From: Sphingomonas bacterium
GTDB lineage: Bacteria; Pseudomonadota; Alphaproteobacteria; Sphingomonadales; Sphingomonadaceae
Assembly: GCF_903642285.1 (NCBI RefSeq)
Contig: NZ_CAHJWJ010000004.1
Span: 97,668-161,667 of the forward strand
Length of the DNA stretch: 64,000 nt
Direction of reading: 5' to 3'
The notes beneath the pieces are model-generated. The model saw only the letters and a list, made by a program, of their open reading frames with translations. It was not told where the DNA came from and made no database searches. The position numbers were made by a program, and so were the translations under genes. How positions within the stretch are numbered: position 1 is the first letter of the stretch; the number at the start of each line of letters is the position of its first letter. Shown here in pieces: positions 7,671 to 18,191 of this stretch.

Positions 7671-9374
7671 ATGACCATCCAGGGCTGGTTGCTCATCCTC
7701 GTATTTACCGCGCTGGTCATAGCGATGGTCAAACCGGTGGGCACGGGTCTGTTTGCCGTTATGGAGGGGCGACGGACGTTCCTTCATTTCGCGCTCAGTC
7801 CGGTCGAGCGCGCCGTCTACGCCGTCTCCGGCGTCAAGCCGGACGTCGAACAGAATTGGCGTCGCTACGGCATCCACATGCTGCTGTTCAACGTCGCCGG
7901 GCTGCTGCTGACATACGCCATCCTGCGCCTGCAGAATTTCCTGCCGCTCAATCCGCTCGGCCTGCCGGGCGTTCCCGACCATCTGGCATGGAACACCGCG
8001 ATCAGCTTTGCGACCAATACCAACTGGCAAAGCTACAGCGGCGAGTCGACGATGTCGCAGTTCAGCCAGATGGTCGGATTGACGCTGCACAATTTCACGT
8101 CCGCGGCGACCGGCATCGCGCTCGCTTTCGCCTTCATTCGCGGCTTCGCACGCAAGGAAGCGGGCGAGCTCGGTAACTTCTGGGCCGATGTGACCCGCGT
8201 CACCCTGTATCTGCTGTTGCCGGGTTGCATCCTGTACGCCGTCGTCCTCATGGCTTCGGGCGTTCCGCAGACCTTCGACGGTTCGGTCGTCGCGACGACG
8301 CTCGAAGGCGCGAAGCAGACGATCATCCTGGGCCCGGTCGCGAGCCAGGAAGCGATCAAGATGGTCGGCACCAATGGCGGCGGTATCTTCAACGCGAATT
8401 CGGCGCATCCGTACGAGAACCCCAACGCGCTGATCAACCTGCTGCAGATGCTGTCGATCTTCTCGATCGGCGCGGGCCTGACATGGTGTTTCGGCAAGGC
8501 GGTCGGCAACACCAGGCAGGGATGGGCGATCTTCGCCGCGATGCTCGTGCTGTTCCTCGCCGGAACCGCGGCGACCTATGCCGCCGAAGGCACAGGGAAC
8601 CCGATCCACCATGCGATCGGGATCGCTGGCGGCAATATGGAGGGCAAGGAAGTCCGGTTCGGCATCGCCGCTTCCAGCCTTTTCGCGGTCGTCACCACCG
8701 ATGCCTCGTGCGGCGCGGTCAACGCGATGCACGACAGCTTCACCGCGCTCGGCGGCATGATCCCGCTGTTCAACATCCAGCTGGGTGAGATCATCTTCGG
8801 CGGCGTCGGCTCCGGGCTGTACGGCATGCTGCTCTATGTCATCCTCGGCGTGTTCATCGCCGGGCTGATGGTCGGACGAACGCCGGAATATGTCGGCAAG
8901 AAGATCGAAGGCCGGGAGGTGAAGCTCGCGGTTCTGGCCATCGCCGTCCTGCCGTTGATCATCCTCGGGTGCACCGGCATCGCCGTGGTCAGCAAGGACG
9001 GCCTTGCCGGGATCGCCAACCAGGGACCGCATGGGTATTCGGAGATCCTATACGCCTTTACCTCGGCGGTCGGGAACAACGGCAGCGCGTTTGCCGGCCT
9101 GACCGCGAACACGCCGTTCTACGATGGGCTGTTGGGCGTGGCGATGTGGCTCGGCCGCTTCTTCGTGATCGTGCCGATGCTGGCGATCGCCGGCAGTCTC
9201 GCCGCCAAGCGAGTCGTTCCGGCCTCGTCGGGATCGTTTCCGACGTCGGGTCCGCTGTGGATTGCGCTCCTGATCGGCATCATCCTGATTCTCGGCGGTC
9301 TGACTTTCCTGCCTTCGCTCGCTCTTGGACCAATCGCCGAACATGTCGCGATGATCCACGGCCAGCGGTTCTAA
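7671..9374 (+). CDS. kdpA: K+-transporting ATPase subunit KdpA (potassium channel subunit)
   Basis: The potassium-selective membrane subunit of the KdpFABC pump, 567 residues, close to the E. coli length. About ten transmembrane helices are visible. The four pseudo-repeat selectivity-filter loops can all be seen: [35 protein letters not shown] and [12 protein letters not shown]. The start is the ATG giving [10 protein letters not shown], although its ribosome-binding site is weak. It binds K+ at the periplasmic side and passes it through an internal tunnel to KdpB. kdpB follows after 13 bases. Confidence 0.97.
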   Translation: MTIQGWLLILVFTALVIAMVKPVGTGLFAVMEGRRTFLHFALSPVERAVYAVSGVKPDVEQNWRRYGIHMLLFNVAGLLLTYAILRLQNFLPLNPLGLPGVPDHLAWNTAISFATNTNWQSYSGESTMSQFSQMVGLTLHNFTSAATGIALAFAFIRGFARKEAGELGNFWADVTRVTLYLLLPGCILYAVVLMASGVPQTFDGSVVATTLEGAKQTIILGPVASQEAIKMVGTNGGGIFNANSAHPYENPNALINLLQMLSIFSIGAGLTWCFGKAVGNTRQGWAIFAAMLVLFLAGTAATYAAEGTGNPIHHAIGIAGGNMEGKEVRFGIAASSLFAVVTTDASCGAVNAMHDSFTALGGMIPLFNIQLGEIIFGGVGSGLYGMLLYVILGVFIAGLMVGRTPEYVGKKIEGREVKLAVLAIAVLPLIILGCTGIAVVSKDGLAGIANQGPHGYSEILYAFTSAVGNNGSAFAGLTANTPFYDGLLGVAMWLGRFFVIVPMLAIAGSLAAKRVVPASSGSFPTSGPLWIALLIGIILILGGLTFLPSLALGPIAEHVAMIHGQRF

Positions 9375-9387
9375 GGAGCGCATCATC

Positions 9388-11418
9388 ATGGCTCGCGCCG
9401 CATCGCCATCGCTGTTCACCGCCGACCTTCTCGGCCCAGCGATCGCCGCTTCCTTTCGCAAGCTCGACCCCCGCGCGCTGGTGCGCAACCCGGTCATGTT
9501 CGTCACCGCGATCGTCGCGCTGCTCGTTACGGTAATGCTGGCAACGGGCATCGGCGGTGGCACGATCGCTTTCAAGGGACAGCTCGTTTTCTGGCTATGG
9601 CTGACCGTGCTGTTCGGAAATTTCGCCGAGGCGCTCGCGGAAGGGCGTGGCAAGGCGCAGGCCGCATCGCTGCGCGCGACCAAGGGTGAATTGACCGGCA
9701 AGCGGATCGCGGGCGCAGGCACCGAAGAGGTACCCGCGGCGATGCTTGGCGTCGGCGACATCGTCCTGGTCGAGAATGGCGACCTCATCCCGGCGGACGG
9801 GGAGGTCGTCGAGGGCATCGCCTCGGTGAACGAAGCCGCGATAACGGGCGAAAGCGCCCCCGTGATCCGCGAGGGCGGCGGCGATCGATCGGCGGTGACC
9901 GCCGGCACGCGCGTCGTGTCCGACTGGCTGAAGGTCCGGGTCACCGCCGGGCCGGGCCAGGGTTTTCTCGACCGGATGATCGCATTGGTGGAAGGTGCGG
10001 AGCGGCAGAAGACTCCCAACGAGATCGCGCTGACGATCCTGCTGGTCGGCCTCACGATCATCTTCCTGATCGCCGTCGGCACGATCCCCATGTTCGCGCA
10101 TTACGCCGGCGGCGTCGTGCCGGTGGTCATCCTGTCGGCGTTGCTCATCACGCTCATCCCGACGACGATCGCGGCGCTGCTCTCCGCGATCGGTATCGCC
10201 GGCATGGACCGACTGGTCCGCTTCAACGTGCTCGCGAAATCCGGCCGTGCGGTCGAGGCCGCGGGCGACATCGACGTGCTCCTGCTCGACAAGACCGGCA
10301 CGATCACGATCGGCGACCGCCAGGCGAGCGAATTCCGCCCGGTCGGGGGCGTTCCGGTATCGGAGCTGGCGGAGGCTGCGTTACTCGCCAGTCTGGCGGA
10401 CGAAACCCCCGAAGGGCGCTCGATCGTGCTCCTTGCGCGCGATCGATATTCGGTTGCGACGTCGGTGCTGCCCGATGGCGCGGAGATCATCCCCTTCACC
10501 GCCCAGACCCGCATATCGGGCGTCAAGGTCGGCGAACTGCTGATCGAAAAAGGTGCGGTCGACTCGGTCTTTCGCGCGCATCCGGGGTCGGGCGACACTG
10601 CGGCCGCGACCGAACTGCGCCGCGCGACGGACGAGATCGCCCGCGCCGGCATGACTCCGCTCGCCGTCGCCAGCAACGGCCGCATCCTCGGCGCGATCGC
10701 GCTTAAGGACGTCGTCAAGGCCGGCGTCCGCGAGCGGTTCGGCGAATTGCGGCGGATGGGTATCCGTACCGTCATGATCACCGGCGACAACCCGCTGACC
10801 GCCGCCGCGATCGCCGCCGAGGCCGGGGTCGACGATTTCCTGGCGCAGGCGACCCCCGAGGACAAGCTGGCCTATATCCGCAAGGAACAGGTCGGCGGGC
10901 GGCTCGTCGCGATGTGCGGCGACGGTACGAACGATGCCCCCGCGCTCGCCCAGGCGGATGTCGGCGTCGCGATGAACACCGGTACCCAGGCCGCGCGGGA
11001 GGCGGGCAACATGGTCGATCTCGACAGCGATCCGACCAAGCTGATCGAGATCGTCGGTCTCGGCAAGCAGCTGCTGATGACGCGTGGGGCGCTGACGACC
11101 TTCTCGATCGCCAACGACGTCGCCAAATATTTCGCGATCCTGCCCGCGATGTTCATCGTGCTGTATCCCGGGCTCGGGCTGCTGAACGTCATGCGTCTGT
11201 CCACCCCGACCGGCGCGATCCTGTCGGCGATTATCTTCAACGCGGTCATCATCCCGTTGCTCGTGCCGCTCGCGCTCAGGGGGGTGAAATACCGGCCGAT
11301 CGGTGCCGGCCCGCTGTTGGCGCGTAACCTGGGCATCTACGGGTTCGGCGGCCTGGTGGCCCCCTTCATCGGCATCAAGATCATCGACCTCGGCGTATCC
11401 GCGCTCGGTCTGGCATAA
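9388..11418 (+). CDS. kdpB: K+-transporting P-type ATPase subunit KdpB
   Basis: The ATP-hydrolysing subunit of the Kdp pump, 676 residues. The phosphorylated aspartate is Asp301 in DKTGTIT. The actuator loop reads ITGESAPVI, and the hinge near the end of the P domain is [20 protein letters not shown]. The membrane segments follow the KdpB plan, with helices near the N-terminus, two before the P domain and three at the end. An AAGGAGC site precedes the ATG. All the catalytic residues I can check are present, so the subunit should be active. kdpC follows after 10 bases. Confidence 0.97.
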   Translation: MARAASPSLFTADLLGPAIAASFRKLDPRALVRNPVMFVTAIVALLVTVMLATGIGGGTIAFKGQLVFWLWLTVLFGNFAEALAEGRGKAQAASLRATKGELTGKRIAGAGTEEVPAAMLGVGDIVLVENGDLIPADGEVVEGIASVNEAAITGESAPVIREGGGDRSAVTAGTRVVSDWLKVRVTAGPGQGFLDRMIALVEGAERQKTPNEIALTILLVGLTIIFLIAVGTIPMFAHYAGGVVPVVILSALLITLIPTTIAALLSAIGIAGMDRLVRFNVLAKSGRAVEAAGDIDVLLLDKTGTITIGDRQASEFRPVGGVPVSELAEAALLASLADETPEGRSIVLLARDRYSVATSVLPDGAEIIPFTAQTRISGVKVGELLIEKGAVDSVFRAHPGSGDTAAATELRRATDEIARAGMTPLAVASNGRILGAIALKDVVKAGVRERFGELRRMGIRTVMITGDNPLTAAAIAAEAGVDDFLAQATPEDKLAYIRKEQVGGRLVAMCGDGTNDAPALAQADVGVAMNTGTQAAREAGNMVDLDSDPTKLIEIVGLGKQLLMTRGALTTFSIANDVAKYFAILPAMFIVLYPGLGLLNVMRLSTPTGAILSAIIFNAVIIPLLVPLALRGVKYRPIGAGPLLARNLGIYGFGGLVAPFIGIKIIDLGVSALGLA

Positions 11419-11428
11419 GGAACGCAAA

Positions 11429-12013
11429 ATGGGTTCGGACATCCTGTCGGGGCTGCGACCGGCTTTGGTAATGACATTGTTCTTCGTGCTTCTGCTCTGC
11501 GGCGTGTATCCGCTCGCCGTGATGGGGATCGGCAAGGTCGCTTTCCCGGTCCAGGCGAACGGCAGCCTGATCGTCGACCGCGGCGTCGTCACCGGATCGA
11601 CGCTGATCGGCCAGTCGTTCACGACGGCGCGCTATTTCAACTCACGTCCGTCCGCGGCCGGCAAAGGCTATGACGCGAGTGCTTCGTCGGGTTTGAACCT
11701 GGGTCCGACGTCGAAGGTGCTCGCGGACAGGATCAAGGGCGACATCGCGCTTCGGCGCTCTCAAGGGCTGACCGGTCCGGTGCCCGCGGATCTGGTGACG
11801 GCATCGGCGTCGGGTCTCGATCCCGACATCTCGCCTGCCGCCGCCCTGTTCCAGGTGCCGCGCGTGGCGACGGCGCGCCACCTGCCCGTCGCGGCGGTAC
11901 GCTCGCTCGTCGAGCGCTCGATCGAAACCCCGCTGCTGCCGTTTGCGGGCGATCCTCACGTGAACGTGCTTTTGCTGAACCGCCGGCTCGATGGAACCAG
12001 ACCCGGCCGGTGA
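11429..12013 (+). CDS. kdpC: K+-transporting ATPase subunit KdpC
   Basis: The small KdpC subunit, 194 residues, with one N-terminal transmembrane helix (about residues 12-33) and a periplasmic domain. Family blocks are present: GSTLIGQSFTTARYFNSRPSAAG, the ASSGLNLGPTSK segment, and a C-terminal LVERSIETPLLPFAGDPHVNVLLLN. The start at 11429 follows an AAGGAACGC site. It is the last structural gene before a direct junction to kdpE, where kdpD would normally come. Confidence 0.95.
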   Translation: MGSDILSGLRPALVMTLFFVLLLCGVYPLAVMGIGKVAFPVQANGSLIVDRGVVTGSTLIGQSFTTARYFNSRPSAAGKGYDASASSGLNLGPTSKVLADRIKGDIALRRSQGLTGPVPADLVTASASGLDPDISPAAALFQVPRVATARHLPVAAVRSLVERSIETPLLPFAGDPHVNVLLLNRRLDGTRPGR

Positions 12014-12087
12014 CATAGCGCGGGCGCGCGCGCCGGCCGTCATGTCCTGCAGTCCTTGCCGGCGGAAGACGATGAAGGATACGACTG

Positions 12088-12825
12088 ATGACAACCCGCG
12101 CGAAAGTGCTGGTCGTGGACGACGAGCCATCCATTCGCCGGCTTTTACGGATCACGCTGGAGCGCGCCGGCTATGCGGTCGCGGAAGCGTTCGACGCACG
12201 CGAGGCGCTGGCTTCCATCGCCGACGCGGATCCGTCGGCGATCCTGCTCGACCTGGGACTGCCCGATCGCAACGGCATCGAATTGATCCCGATCCTCGGA
12301 AAAATATCGCGCGCCGCCGTCCTCGTCGTGTCCGCAAGGGCAGCGACGACCGAAAAAGTCGCGGCTCTGGACCTCGGCGCGACGGATTATCTGACCAAGC
12401 CCTTCGATACGGAGGAACTGCTTGCCCGTCTTCGCGCGGCGATCCGCAACCGCATCACGAAGGAAGGCGGCACCGCTACGATAGTCTCCGGCAACGTCAC
12501 GATCGATCTGCTCGGTCGCATGGTCGTGAAGAACGGCGAGGAGGTGCATCTCACGCCGAAGGAATTCGCCATCGTCGCCGAACTGACCCGTTTCCCGGGA
12601 CGGGTCATCACCCACCAGCACTTGCTCAGTACCGTATGGTCCGCGGAGTACGAGCATCATGTGGAATATCTGCGTGTCGTCATCCGCAATCTGCGGGCCA
12701 AGATAGAGGACGATCCCGCACGACCACGTCTGGTCGTAAACGTCCTGGGTGTTGGCTACCGCTTCATCGCCGACGAGCCGTCGAACCCCGATGGTGTGAC
12801 GGTGCCGGCCGCGCGTCCGCATTGA
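12088..12825 (+). CDS. kdpE: KDP operon transcriptional regulator KdpE (OmpR family)
   Basis: A two-component response regulator of 245 residues. The receiver domain (about 1-120) has acidic residues Asp11 and Asp12, the phosphorylation site Asp55 (LLDLGLPDRNG) and Lys in LTKPFDTEE. The winged-helix DNA-binding domain follows (VHLTPKEFAIVAEL, then VEYLRVVIRNLRAKIEDDP, then GVGYRF), which fits KdpE closely. It is 74 bases after kdpC on the same strand. The cognate kinase gene kdpD is not between them and no remnant is recognisable, so the phosphodonor must be encoded elsewhere or KdpE works unphosphorylated. The name rests on this context as well as sequence. Confidence 0.88.
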   Translation: MTTRAKVLVVDDEPSIRRLLRITLERAGYAVAEAFDAREALASIADADPSAILLDLGLPDRNGIELIPILGKISRAAVLVVSARAATTEKVAALDLGATDYLTKPFDTEELLARLRAAIRNRITKEGGTATIVSGNVTIDLLGRMVVKNGEEVHLTPKEFAIVAELTRFPGRVITHQHLLSTVWSAEYEHHVEYLRVVIRNLRAKIEDDPARPRLVVNVLGVGYRFIADEPSNPDGVTVPAARPH

Positions 12826-12889
12826 TCGAGCGGTAGCGCCGGTTCGGATACCGCCCCCCAACCCACCCGAGACATCGCAACCCGTAAAC

Positions 12890-12923
12890 GACGGCCGCAC
12901 GACCTTATCGTCGCGCGGCCGTC
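12890..12923. terminator. Hairpin between kdpE and convergent TonB receptor gene
   Basis: A nine-base perfect stem (GACGGCCGC / GCGGCCGTC) with a 16-base loop lies between two convergent genes. There is no strong T-run on either side, so it may act as a bidirectional terminator or just an RNA end-protecting hairpin. Confidence 0.4.
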
Positions 12924-12949
12924 CCTACCCCCCCGAAACGACGATCCGA

Positions 12950-15403
12950 TCAGAAGTGGAAGCTGAGGTCGACACCGCCGGTCAGCGGCTGGTTGGTTAC
13001 GATCCGGTTGAACGAGGCGGCGGGCAGCGTCTCCTGGAACAGGCTTTCCAGCTGGGCGTGCTTGTTGAACACGTTGTTGACGAACAGCGCTGCGCTCCAT
13101 CCCTTCTCCGAGCGCAGCCCGACGCGCAGGTTGGTGAGATCGTAATCGGGCAACAGGATGTAGCGGCCATTGAGCGAATAGCCGTAGGGGAAGGCGAGCG
13201 AGTAGCGTTGGCCGGTATAGCCGTTCTCCCCGCTTGCGGTGAAGGACAGGCCGCCGCCGATGTCGTGCGAATAGCTCAGGATCGCATTCGCGGTGACGGG
13301 TGCCACGTCCGACAGCCGATCGGCGGGGACGATCTGCCAGTGCGGACCCGAGTCGACGCGCGCATGGGTATAGCTCGCGGACACCTTGAGCTCGAATCCT
13401 GCGCCGAGCACGCCGCGCGTCTCGATCTCTCCACCGTAGATCTTCGCCTTGTTGCCGTTGATGTTGAGCTGCCAGTCGCCCGGCAAGGCGAGCAGCTGGA
13501 TATGGTCCCAGTCTTCGTAATAGACGCTGCCGTTGATCGTCAGGCGACGGTCGAAGAGGCGCAGCTTCTCACCGACCTCATAGCTCCACACCGAATCGGC
13601 GTCGTAGCTGGTCGGCCATTTGTTGCCGGTGAAGTTGTACGGCGCGTAGACCGCGCTCCAGTAAGGCCCGGTGACGGGATATTGGGCGTTGCCGCCACCC
13701 GGGCGGAAACCGCGCGCGGCGGTGGCGTAGAGCGTCAGGTCGGAGTTCGGCGTGAACGACAGGTTGAACTTCGGGCTGACGCCCTGCTCGTTGTGCGTAA
13801 TGAGCCCCGACAGCGACGGCGTCGCCGCACCAAGCCCCGATCCCCAGCCGGTGATCGACGAGGTGAAATGATAGTCGAACTTGTAATAGCGTGCGCCGGC
13901 GCTGAACTTGAGCGTCGGCGTGATCGCGAACGTGCCTTCGGCGAAGGCGGCATATTGCTTCAGATGGGTCGGCGAATAGGCGAGGAACCAGCTGGTCGTC
14001 GTCGCACGATTGAAAGTGCCAAGGTCGAGATAGGCGGAAGGGTTCGACGTGCGCCCGTCGAAGTTCCACGTCATGTGATAGTCGCTGTAGAACAGCCCGC
14101 CGACCCAGCTCAGCCGATGGTTGCCCTTCGAGGCGATGCGCAGCTCCTGGCTGAACTGGCGCGACGGGTCGTTCTCGGTGCCGGAGACGATGCCGCTGCC
14201 GTTCGGCCCGTAATAGCCGGGATTGGGCAGGCCGTTGTTCGACGCATAGGTCGCGCCGGTATTGGGGTTGTTGAAATCCTCGCTGCCGTCCTCGACCTGG
14301 GTCGAGCGGCGGTTCCAATAGGCGCTGCTCGACGTGATGTCGAACGAGTCGAAGGCGTAGTTGACGGTCAGGCCCAGGATGATGATCCGGTCGGTCAGCG
14401 GCTCGGCGACGTCGAACGGCTGATAATGCGCCAGGGTGCCGGGATCGCTGTCATAGGCGCTGACGCCGTCCTGCCTGCTGTGCTGGTAGAGTATCATCGG
14501 CGTGATCGACAACGCGTCGGTCGGCTTCCATAACAGCGTCGCGCGGAAGCCATAGGTCTGCGACGCGTTGGAACCGTGATAGTCCTTGATCACGGCCGCG
14601 CCTGCGACGTTGCCGCGGGTCGATCCGTCCACGCTGCCTATCGGATAGCTGTTGCCGGCGCCAGCGACGATCCGGTCGATCCAGCCGCTGGTGTAATTCT
14701 CCGAACCGACGATCCGCAGCGCCAGCCGGTCCTCGACCAGCGGCAGGTTGAGCATCGCGTTCTCGGCATGGTTGAAGCCACCGCCCTCGGTACCCGACAA
14801 AGTGGCCTGCGCGCTGCCCTCGATCCTGGTCGCATCGGGCTGGTTGGCGATCAGTCGCACCGTGCCACCCATCGATCCCGAGCCGTAGAGCGTGCCCTGC
14901 GGCCCGCGCAGGATCTCGATGCGGTTGAGGTCGTAGAGCGTCGGGTCGATCACCACCTTGCCGTTCTGTGCGGCGGAGGGCGCGGTCAGCGGAATGTCGT
15001 CGAGGTAGAAGCCGACGGTCGGCGAGTTGCCGCCGCTCGATGTCATGCCGCGCAACTCGATCTCGGTCTGGGTCGGCCCTTCGCTCTTGAGCGACACGCC
15101 GGGTGCCGATTGCGCGAGGCTCGCGAAGCTGGCGATGCCGCGCGCGGCAAGCTCGGCACCGCCCACGGCGGTGATGCTGATCGGCGTCGACTGGACGGTC
15201 GACGAGCGGCGCTGGGCGGTGACGACGATGTCCGCGCCCTGGCTGCTCACCGGCGCAGCACCCGCCGGGCTGGCGGCGGCGGACTGCGGATCGGGTGCTG
15301 CCGACCCGGCCACCGTCGGCGAGACGCTTTGCGCTTGCACAGCCCCGACAGACAATGCGGTGCTGGCCAGCAGCGAGAGCGTATATTTCACGACCGGCGT
15401 CAT
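12950..15403 (-). CDS. TonB-dependent receptor
   Basis: An outer-membrane receptor of 817 residues. The start at 15403 follows an AAGGGGAAG site and gives a signal peptide cut after VQA-QS. A Pro/Ala linker leads to the TonB box ADIVVTAQRRSS. The plug is complete (VGFYLDDIPL, RIEILRGPQGTLYGSGSMGGTVRLI) and the protein ends with a C-terminal phenylalanine (GGVDLSFHF), as outer-membrane barrels need. The QGTLYGSG pattern and VTAQRR box are typical of the many sphingomonad receptors for siderophores or organic substrates. It is divergent from a Bbp2-like porin gene and may share regulation with it. The ligand is unknown. Confidence 0.92.
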   Translation of the reverse strand: MTPVVKYTLSLLASTALSVGAVQAQSVSPTVAGSAAPDPQSAAASPAGAAPVSSQGADIVVTAQRRSSTVQSTPISITAVGGAELAARGIASFASLAQSAPGVSLKSEGPTQTEIELRGMTSSGGNSPTVGFYLDDIPLTAPSAAQNGKVVIDPTLYDLNRIEILRGPQGTLYGSGSMGGTVRLIANQPDATRIEGSAQATLSGTEGGGFNHAENAMLNLPLVEDRLALRIVGSENYTSGWIDRIVAGAGNSYPIGSVDGSTRGNVAGAAVIKDYHGSNASQTYGFRATLLWKPTDALSITPMILYQHSRQDGVSAYDSDPGTLAHYQPFDVAEPLTDRIIILGLTVNYAFDSFDITSSSAYWNRRSTQVEDGSEDFNNPNTGATYASNNGLPNPGYYGPNGSGIVSGTENDPSRQFSQELRIASKGNHRLSWVGGLFYSDYHMTWNFDGRTSNPSAYLDLGTFNRATTTSWFLAYSPTHLKQYAAFAEGTFAITPTLKFSAGARYYKFDYHFTSSITGWGSGLGAATPSLSGLITHNEQGVSPKFNLSFTPNSDLTLYATAARGFRPGGGNAQYPVTGPYWSAVYAPYNFTGNKWPTSYDADSVWSYEVGEKLRLFDRRLTINGSVYYEDWDHIQLLALPGDWQLNINGNKAKIYGGEIETRGVLGAGFELKVSASYTHARVDSGPHWQIVPADRLSDVAPVTANAILSYSHDIGGGLSFTASGENGYTGQRYSLAFPYGYSLNGRYILLPDYDLTNLRVGLRSEKGWSAALFVNNVFNKHAQLESLFQETLPAASFNRIVTNQPLTGGVDLSFHF

Positions 15404-15805
15404 AACGGTACTTCCCCTTGAAGGATGTCGTTGGTAGCGGCCCAGCCCCTCGCCACGCGATCGTCTCCATGGCGCACCGACGCATCGGTCGGGCGGCTGG
15501 CCTTTGATCGCAGCTGGATCGGCGACGGTATTCCGCCCTTGCCGAAGCATAATATTAGTTCGGAGCGAAATAGTATTTCAATGCCGGAAGCCGACTACTG
15601 GCATAAGTATCGCGTTTGTTTTTCCCCGGCATTATAGTTAAAAGGCAACGCGTCCGTGCCAACGACGAAAACATATGCGAATGCTATGGGTAAGCGCGGT
15701 GAATGACGTTGCTAACCAACGCGGTGTTCCGTAAATGCCGCCGGAACGCACCTGTCGACAATAGTCGTCGGGTGCGTTCGCTATCGGGGAACAACAGAGA
15801 AGATC
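15404..15805. other. Divergent intergenic region, TonB receptor / Bbp2 porin
   Basis: About 400 bases between two outer-membrane protein genes transcribed away from each other. The centre (about 15550-15680) is clearly more AT-rich than the surroundings, as expected for promoters on both strands. I see no credible gene and cannot assign -35/-10 boxes with confidence. Confidence 0.5.
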
Positions 15806-17545
15806 ATGAATACTAACGTACGGTATAAAGCCAAATTGTCGGTCGCATCGATCGCCCTGGTTACCGCGCCGTTCGGTGCTGTGGGCCACGCCTATGGCGC
15901 TACGCTGCCCCAGAACGATGGGCCGCAACCGCCGGCGACCATCGCACCGGTATCCGGAACGCCCCGGACCGACGTCGGGGGTGGCGCCACGCTATCCGCG
16001 TCGGATCAGACCGGCGGGACGCCTGCGCCAGCGCCGGACACCTACACGACCGACAACCTTGGCGGCGGTTTCTTCCACCGCCTGTTCGGTTACTACAAAC
16101 TCGAAATGGGCCACGGCTCTGCCCCCGCCGATCCGAACGCCCCGTCGTCGCGCCAGGACGGCTGGTCGCCGGCACCGGTAACGGCGCCGCCGATGCCGTT
16201 CACGGAATGGCCCTACGGCGGCGCGACCAGCCTGGGTGTCACCCGGCCCAATGCGGTCGACAGCCCGCTGATGACCGCGCTCGCGCCGGGCGGCCTCGGC
16301 CATGCGCTGTCGAATGCGCATATCCAGGCCTATGGCTGGGTCGATGTCGGCGGCAATTACGGATCGAACTCCGTGCGCGGTGGCAACGCGCCCGGCGGCT
16401 ATAACTACGAGCCACGCCGCATCCAGCTCGACCAAGCGGTGATGTATGTCGAGCGCGTCCCCGACACGGTGCAGACCGACCATGTCGACTGGGGTTTCCG
16501 CGTGTCGGCGATCTACGGCGTCGATTACCGCTACACCATCTCCTACGGCCTGCTCAGCGGCCAGCTGACCACGCGTAACAACGACTACGGCCTCGATCTG
16601 CCGATGGAATATGTCGAACTCTATATTCCCAAGATCGCGCACGGGCTGCTGATCCGCGCCGGCCGCTTCATCTCGATACCGGACATCGAGGCGCAGCTGG
16701 CACCCAACAACTACATGTACACGCATTCGATGACCTACACGTTCGACAATTTCACGAACACCGGCATCCTCGCGACGCTCGCGGTCAGCAAGAACCTGTT
16801 CCTGCAGGCGGGCATCACCGACGGCACGGAAACCGCGCTGTGGAATGCCGGCAAGACGATCGCCAACCCGTTTCCCAACCCGCTATATCCGGGCACCCGC
16901 TTCGCCAAGGATCCGGGCAATCAACCCTCGTTCTCGGGTTGCATCCGCTATCAGACGTCGGATGCCGGTACGGCTGTCTATGGCTGCGTCAACGGTATCA
17001 ACAGCGGGCGGTGGGGCTATAACAACCTCCAATGGCGCGGCCTGACCGTCTACCACAAGTTCAGCGACAAATGGCATATCTCGATGGAGACGTATAATAT
17101 CGTCGAACGCGATGTGCCCAACGCATTGAACCCGGTGGTACAGACCGCCTATGCGAACGGCGGCACCCCGTTCAGCCCTCAGTACACGCCGTTCAATGCT
17201 CCGGGCCTCGCGCAATGCAATAATGCCACTGCGCTGAAGTGCGACATCTATGCGCAGTCGGGGCTGGTCTACCTCAACTATTCGCCCAACGCGCTCAACA
17301 ACTTCACCGTGCGCGGCGAGTATCTCGACGACGAAGAGGGCCAGCGCACCGGCATCAAGACGCGCTATGCAGCCGGGGCGGTCGGATGGCAGCGCTGGCT
17401 GTCGCCGCAGATCGAACTGCGGCCCGAGGTCGCCTATTATCGCTCGTTCGATGCGGCGGCGTTCAACGGCAACTCCAATCGCGGGATCGCGCCCAACAAG
17501 CAAGACTCGGTCGTTCTGTCGGGCGACGTGATCGTGCACTTCTGA
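15806..17545 (+). CDS. Outer-membrane beta-barrel porin, Bbp2-like
   Basis: A 579-residue exported protein resembling the putative beta-barrel porin-2 (OmpL-like, Bbp2) family. It has an N-terminal signal peptide ending near HAYGA and a low-complexity Pro/Gly/Thr linker to about residue 120. Alternating aromatic beta strands follow (IQAYGWVDVGGNYGSNS, YVELYIPKIAHGLLIRAGRF, FTVRGEYLDDEEGQRTG). The last residue is Phe in SGDVIVHF, the usual barrel-assembly signal. Two cysteine pairs lie in loops (SGCIRY / YGCVNG and QCNNATALKCD). It probably forms a passive channel. It is divergent from a TonB receptor. A strong hairpin terminator follows. Confidence 0.8.
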   Translation: MNTNVRYKAKLSVASIALVTAPFGAVGHAYGATLPQNDGPQPPATIAPVSGTPRTDVGGGATLSASDQTGGTPAPAPDTYTTDNLGGGFFHRLFGYYKLEMGHGSAPADPNAPSSRQDGWSPAPVTAPPMPFTEWPYGGATSLGVTRPNAVDSPLMTALAPGGLGHALSNAHIQAYGWVDVGGNYGSNSVRGGNAPGGYNYEPRRIQLDQAVMYVERVPDTVQTDHVDWGFRVSAIYGVDYRYTISYGLLSGQLTTRNNDYGLDLPMEYVELYIPKIAHGLLIRAGRFISIPDIEAQLAPNNYMYTHSMTYTFDNFTNTGILATLAVSKNLFLQAGITDGTETALWNAGKTIANPFPNPLYPGTRFAKDPGNQPSFSGCIRYQTSDAGTAVYGCVNGINSGRWGYNNLQWRGLTVYHKFSDKWHISMETYNIVERDVPNALNPVVQTAYANGGTPFSPQYTPFNAPGLAQCNNATALKCDIYAQSGLVYLNYSPNALNNFTVRGEYLDDEEGQRTGIKTRYAAGAVGWQRWLSPQIELRPEVAYYRSFDAAAFNGNSNRGIAPNKQDSVVLSGDVIVHF

Positions 17546-17559
17546 CGACCCCCGATGCA

Positions 17560-17593
17560 CCAGCCCGCGCCCTGGATTGCGCGGGCTGGTCTT
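17560..17593 (+). terminator. Rho-independent-type terminator after porin gene
   Basis: An 11-base perfect stem (CCAGCCCGCGC / GCGCGGGCTGG) with an 8-base loop, followed by TCTTT. It lies 15 bases after the porin stop codon. It probably ends that transcript and may also serve the convergent YnfA-family gene. Confidence 0.75.
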
Positions 17594-17616
17594 TGGCCTG
17601 GAACAGATCGATGTCG

Positions 17617-17991
17617 TTATTTCGCGTTTGGAGCGTGTTCGCGCTGCGTCGGCCTGAGAGCCGTCCCGGCAGCCCGGTGCGGCGACAGCAGGATGACGCC
17701 AGCGCCTACCAGGCAGAGCAGCGCGCCGATCAGGTCCCCTCTGTCCGGGCGGGTGCCTTCGACGATCCACATCCAGCACAGGGCGGCGACGATATATACG
17801 CCGCCATAGGCGGCATATGCGCGGCCGGCCTGCGTCGTATCGACCAATGCGAGCAGATAGGCGAACGTCCCGAGTGCCGCGCAGCCGGGTGCCAGCCAGA
17901 AGACGGACCGACCCAACCGCGCCCAGGCCCAGAAAGAGAAGCACCCCGCAATCTCGGCGAGCGCCGCGCCGATGTAGATGAGCACCGTCAT
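17617..17991 (-). CDS. YnfA family (UPF0060) membrane protein
   Basis: A small inner-membrane protein of about 124 residues with four predicted helices. The N-terminus [21 protein letters not shown] and the later segment [24 protein letters not shown] are diagnostic of the YnfA/UPF0060 family. The family resembles small multidrug-resistance proteins in size and topology, but its physiological role is not settled. The C-terminus carries an extra charged tail (residues 108-124) longer than usual. The ATG at 17991 is preferred; an in-frame ATG at 18009 would add six charged residues. It is convergent with the porin gene. Confidence 0.88.
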   Translation of the reverse strand: MTVLIYIGAALAEIAGCFSFWAWARLGRSVFWLAPGCAALGTFAYLLALVDTTQAGRAYAAYGGVYIVAALCWMWIVEGTRPDRGDLIGALLCLVGAGVILLSPHRAAGTALRPTQREHAPNAK

Positions 17992-18191
17992 ATGTTTGTC
18001 GCGCTCCACGACCCTTGCGCCGGATGTCGACGACGCCTCACCGGACGCGGCCGTGCGGCCACTTGGGCGACGGCGGATCGATACCGTCGGTCGGATACTA
18101 TCGCGAATCGCCCCTGGACGTCAGGCCCCAATTCGCAGATGCCGCCTGCCCGTAGCATGCTATGCGTGCCGCTCAGGAGGATTGACCCGAT

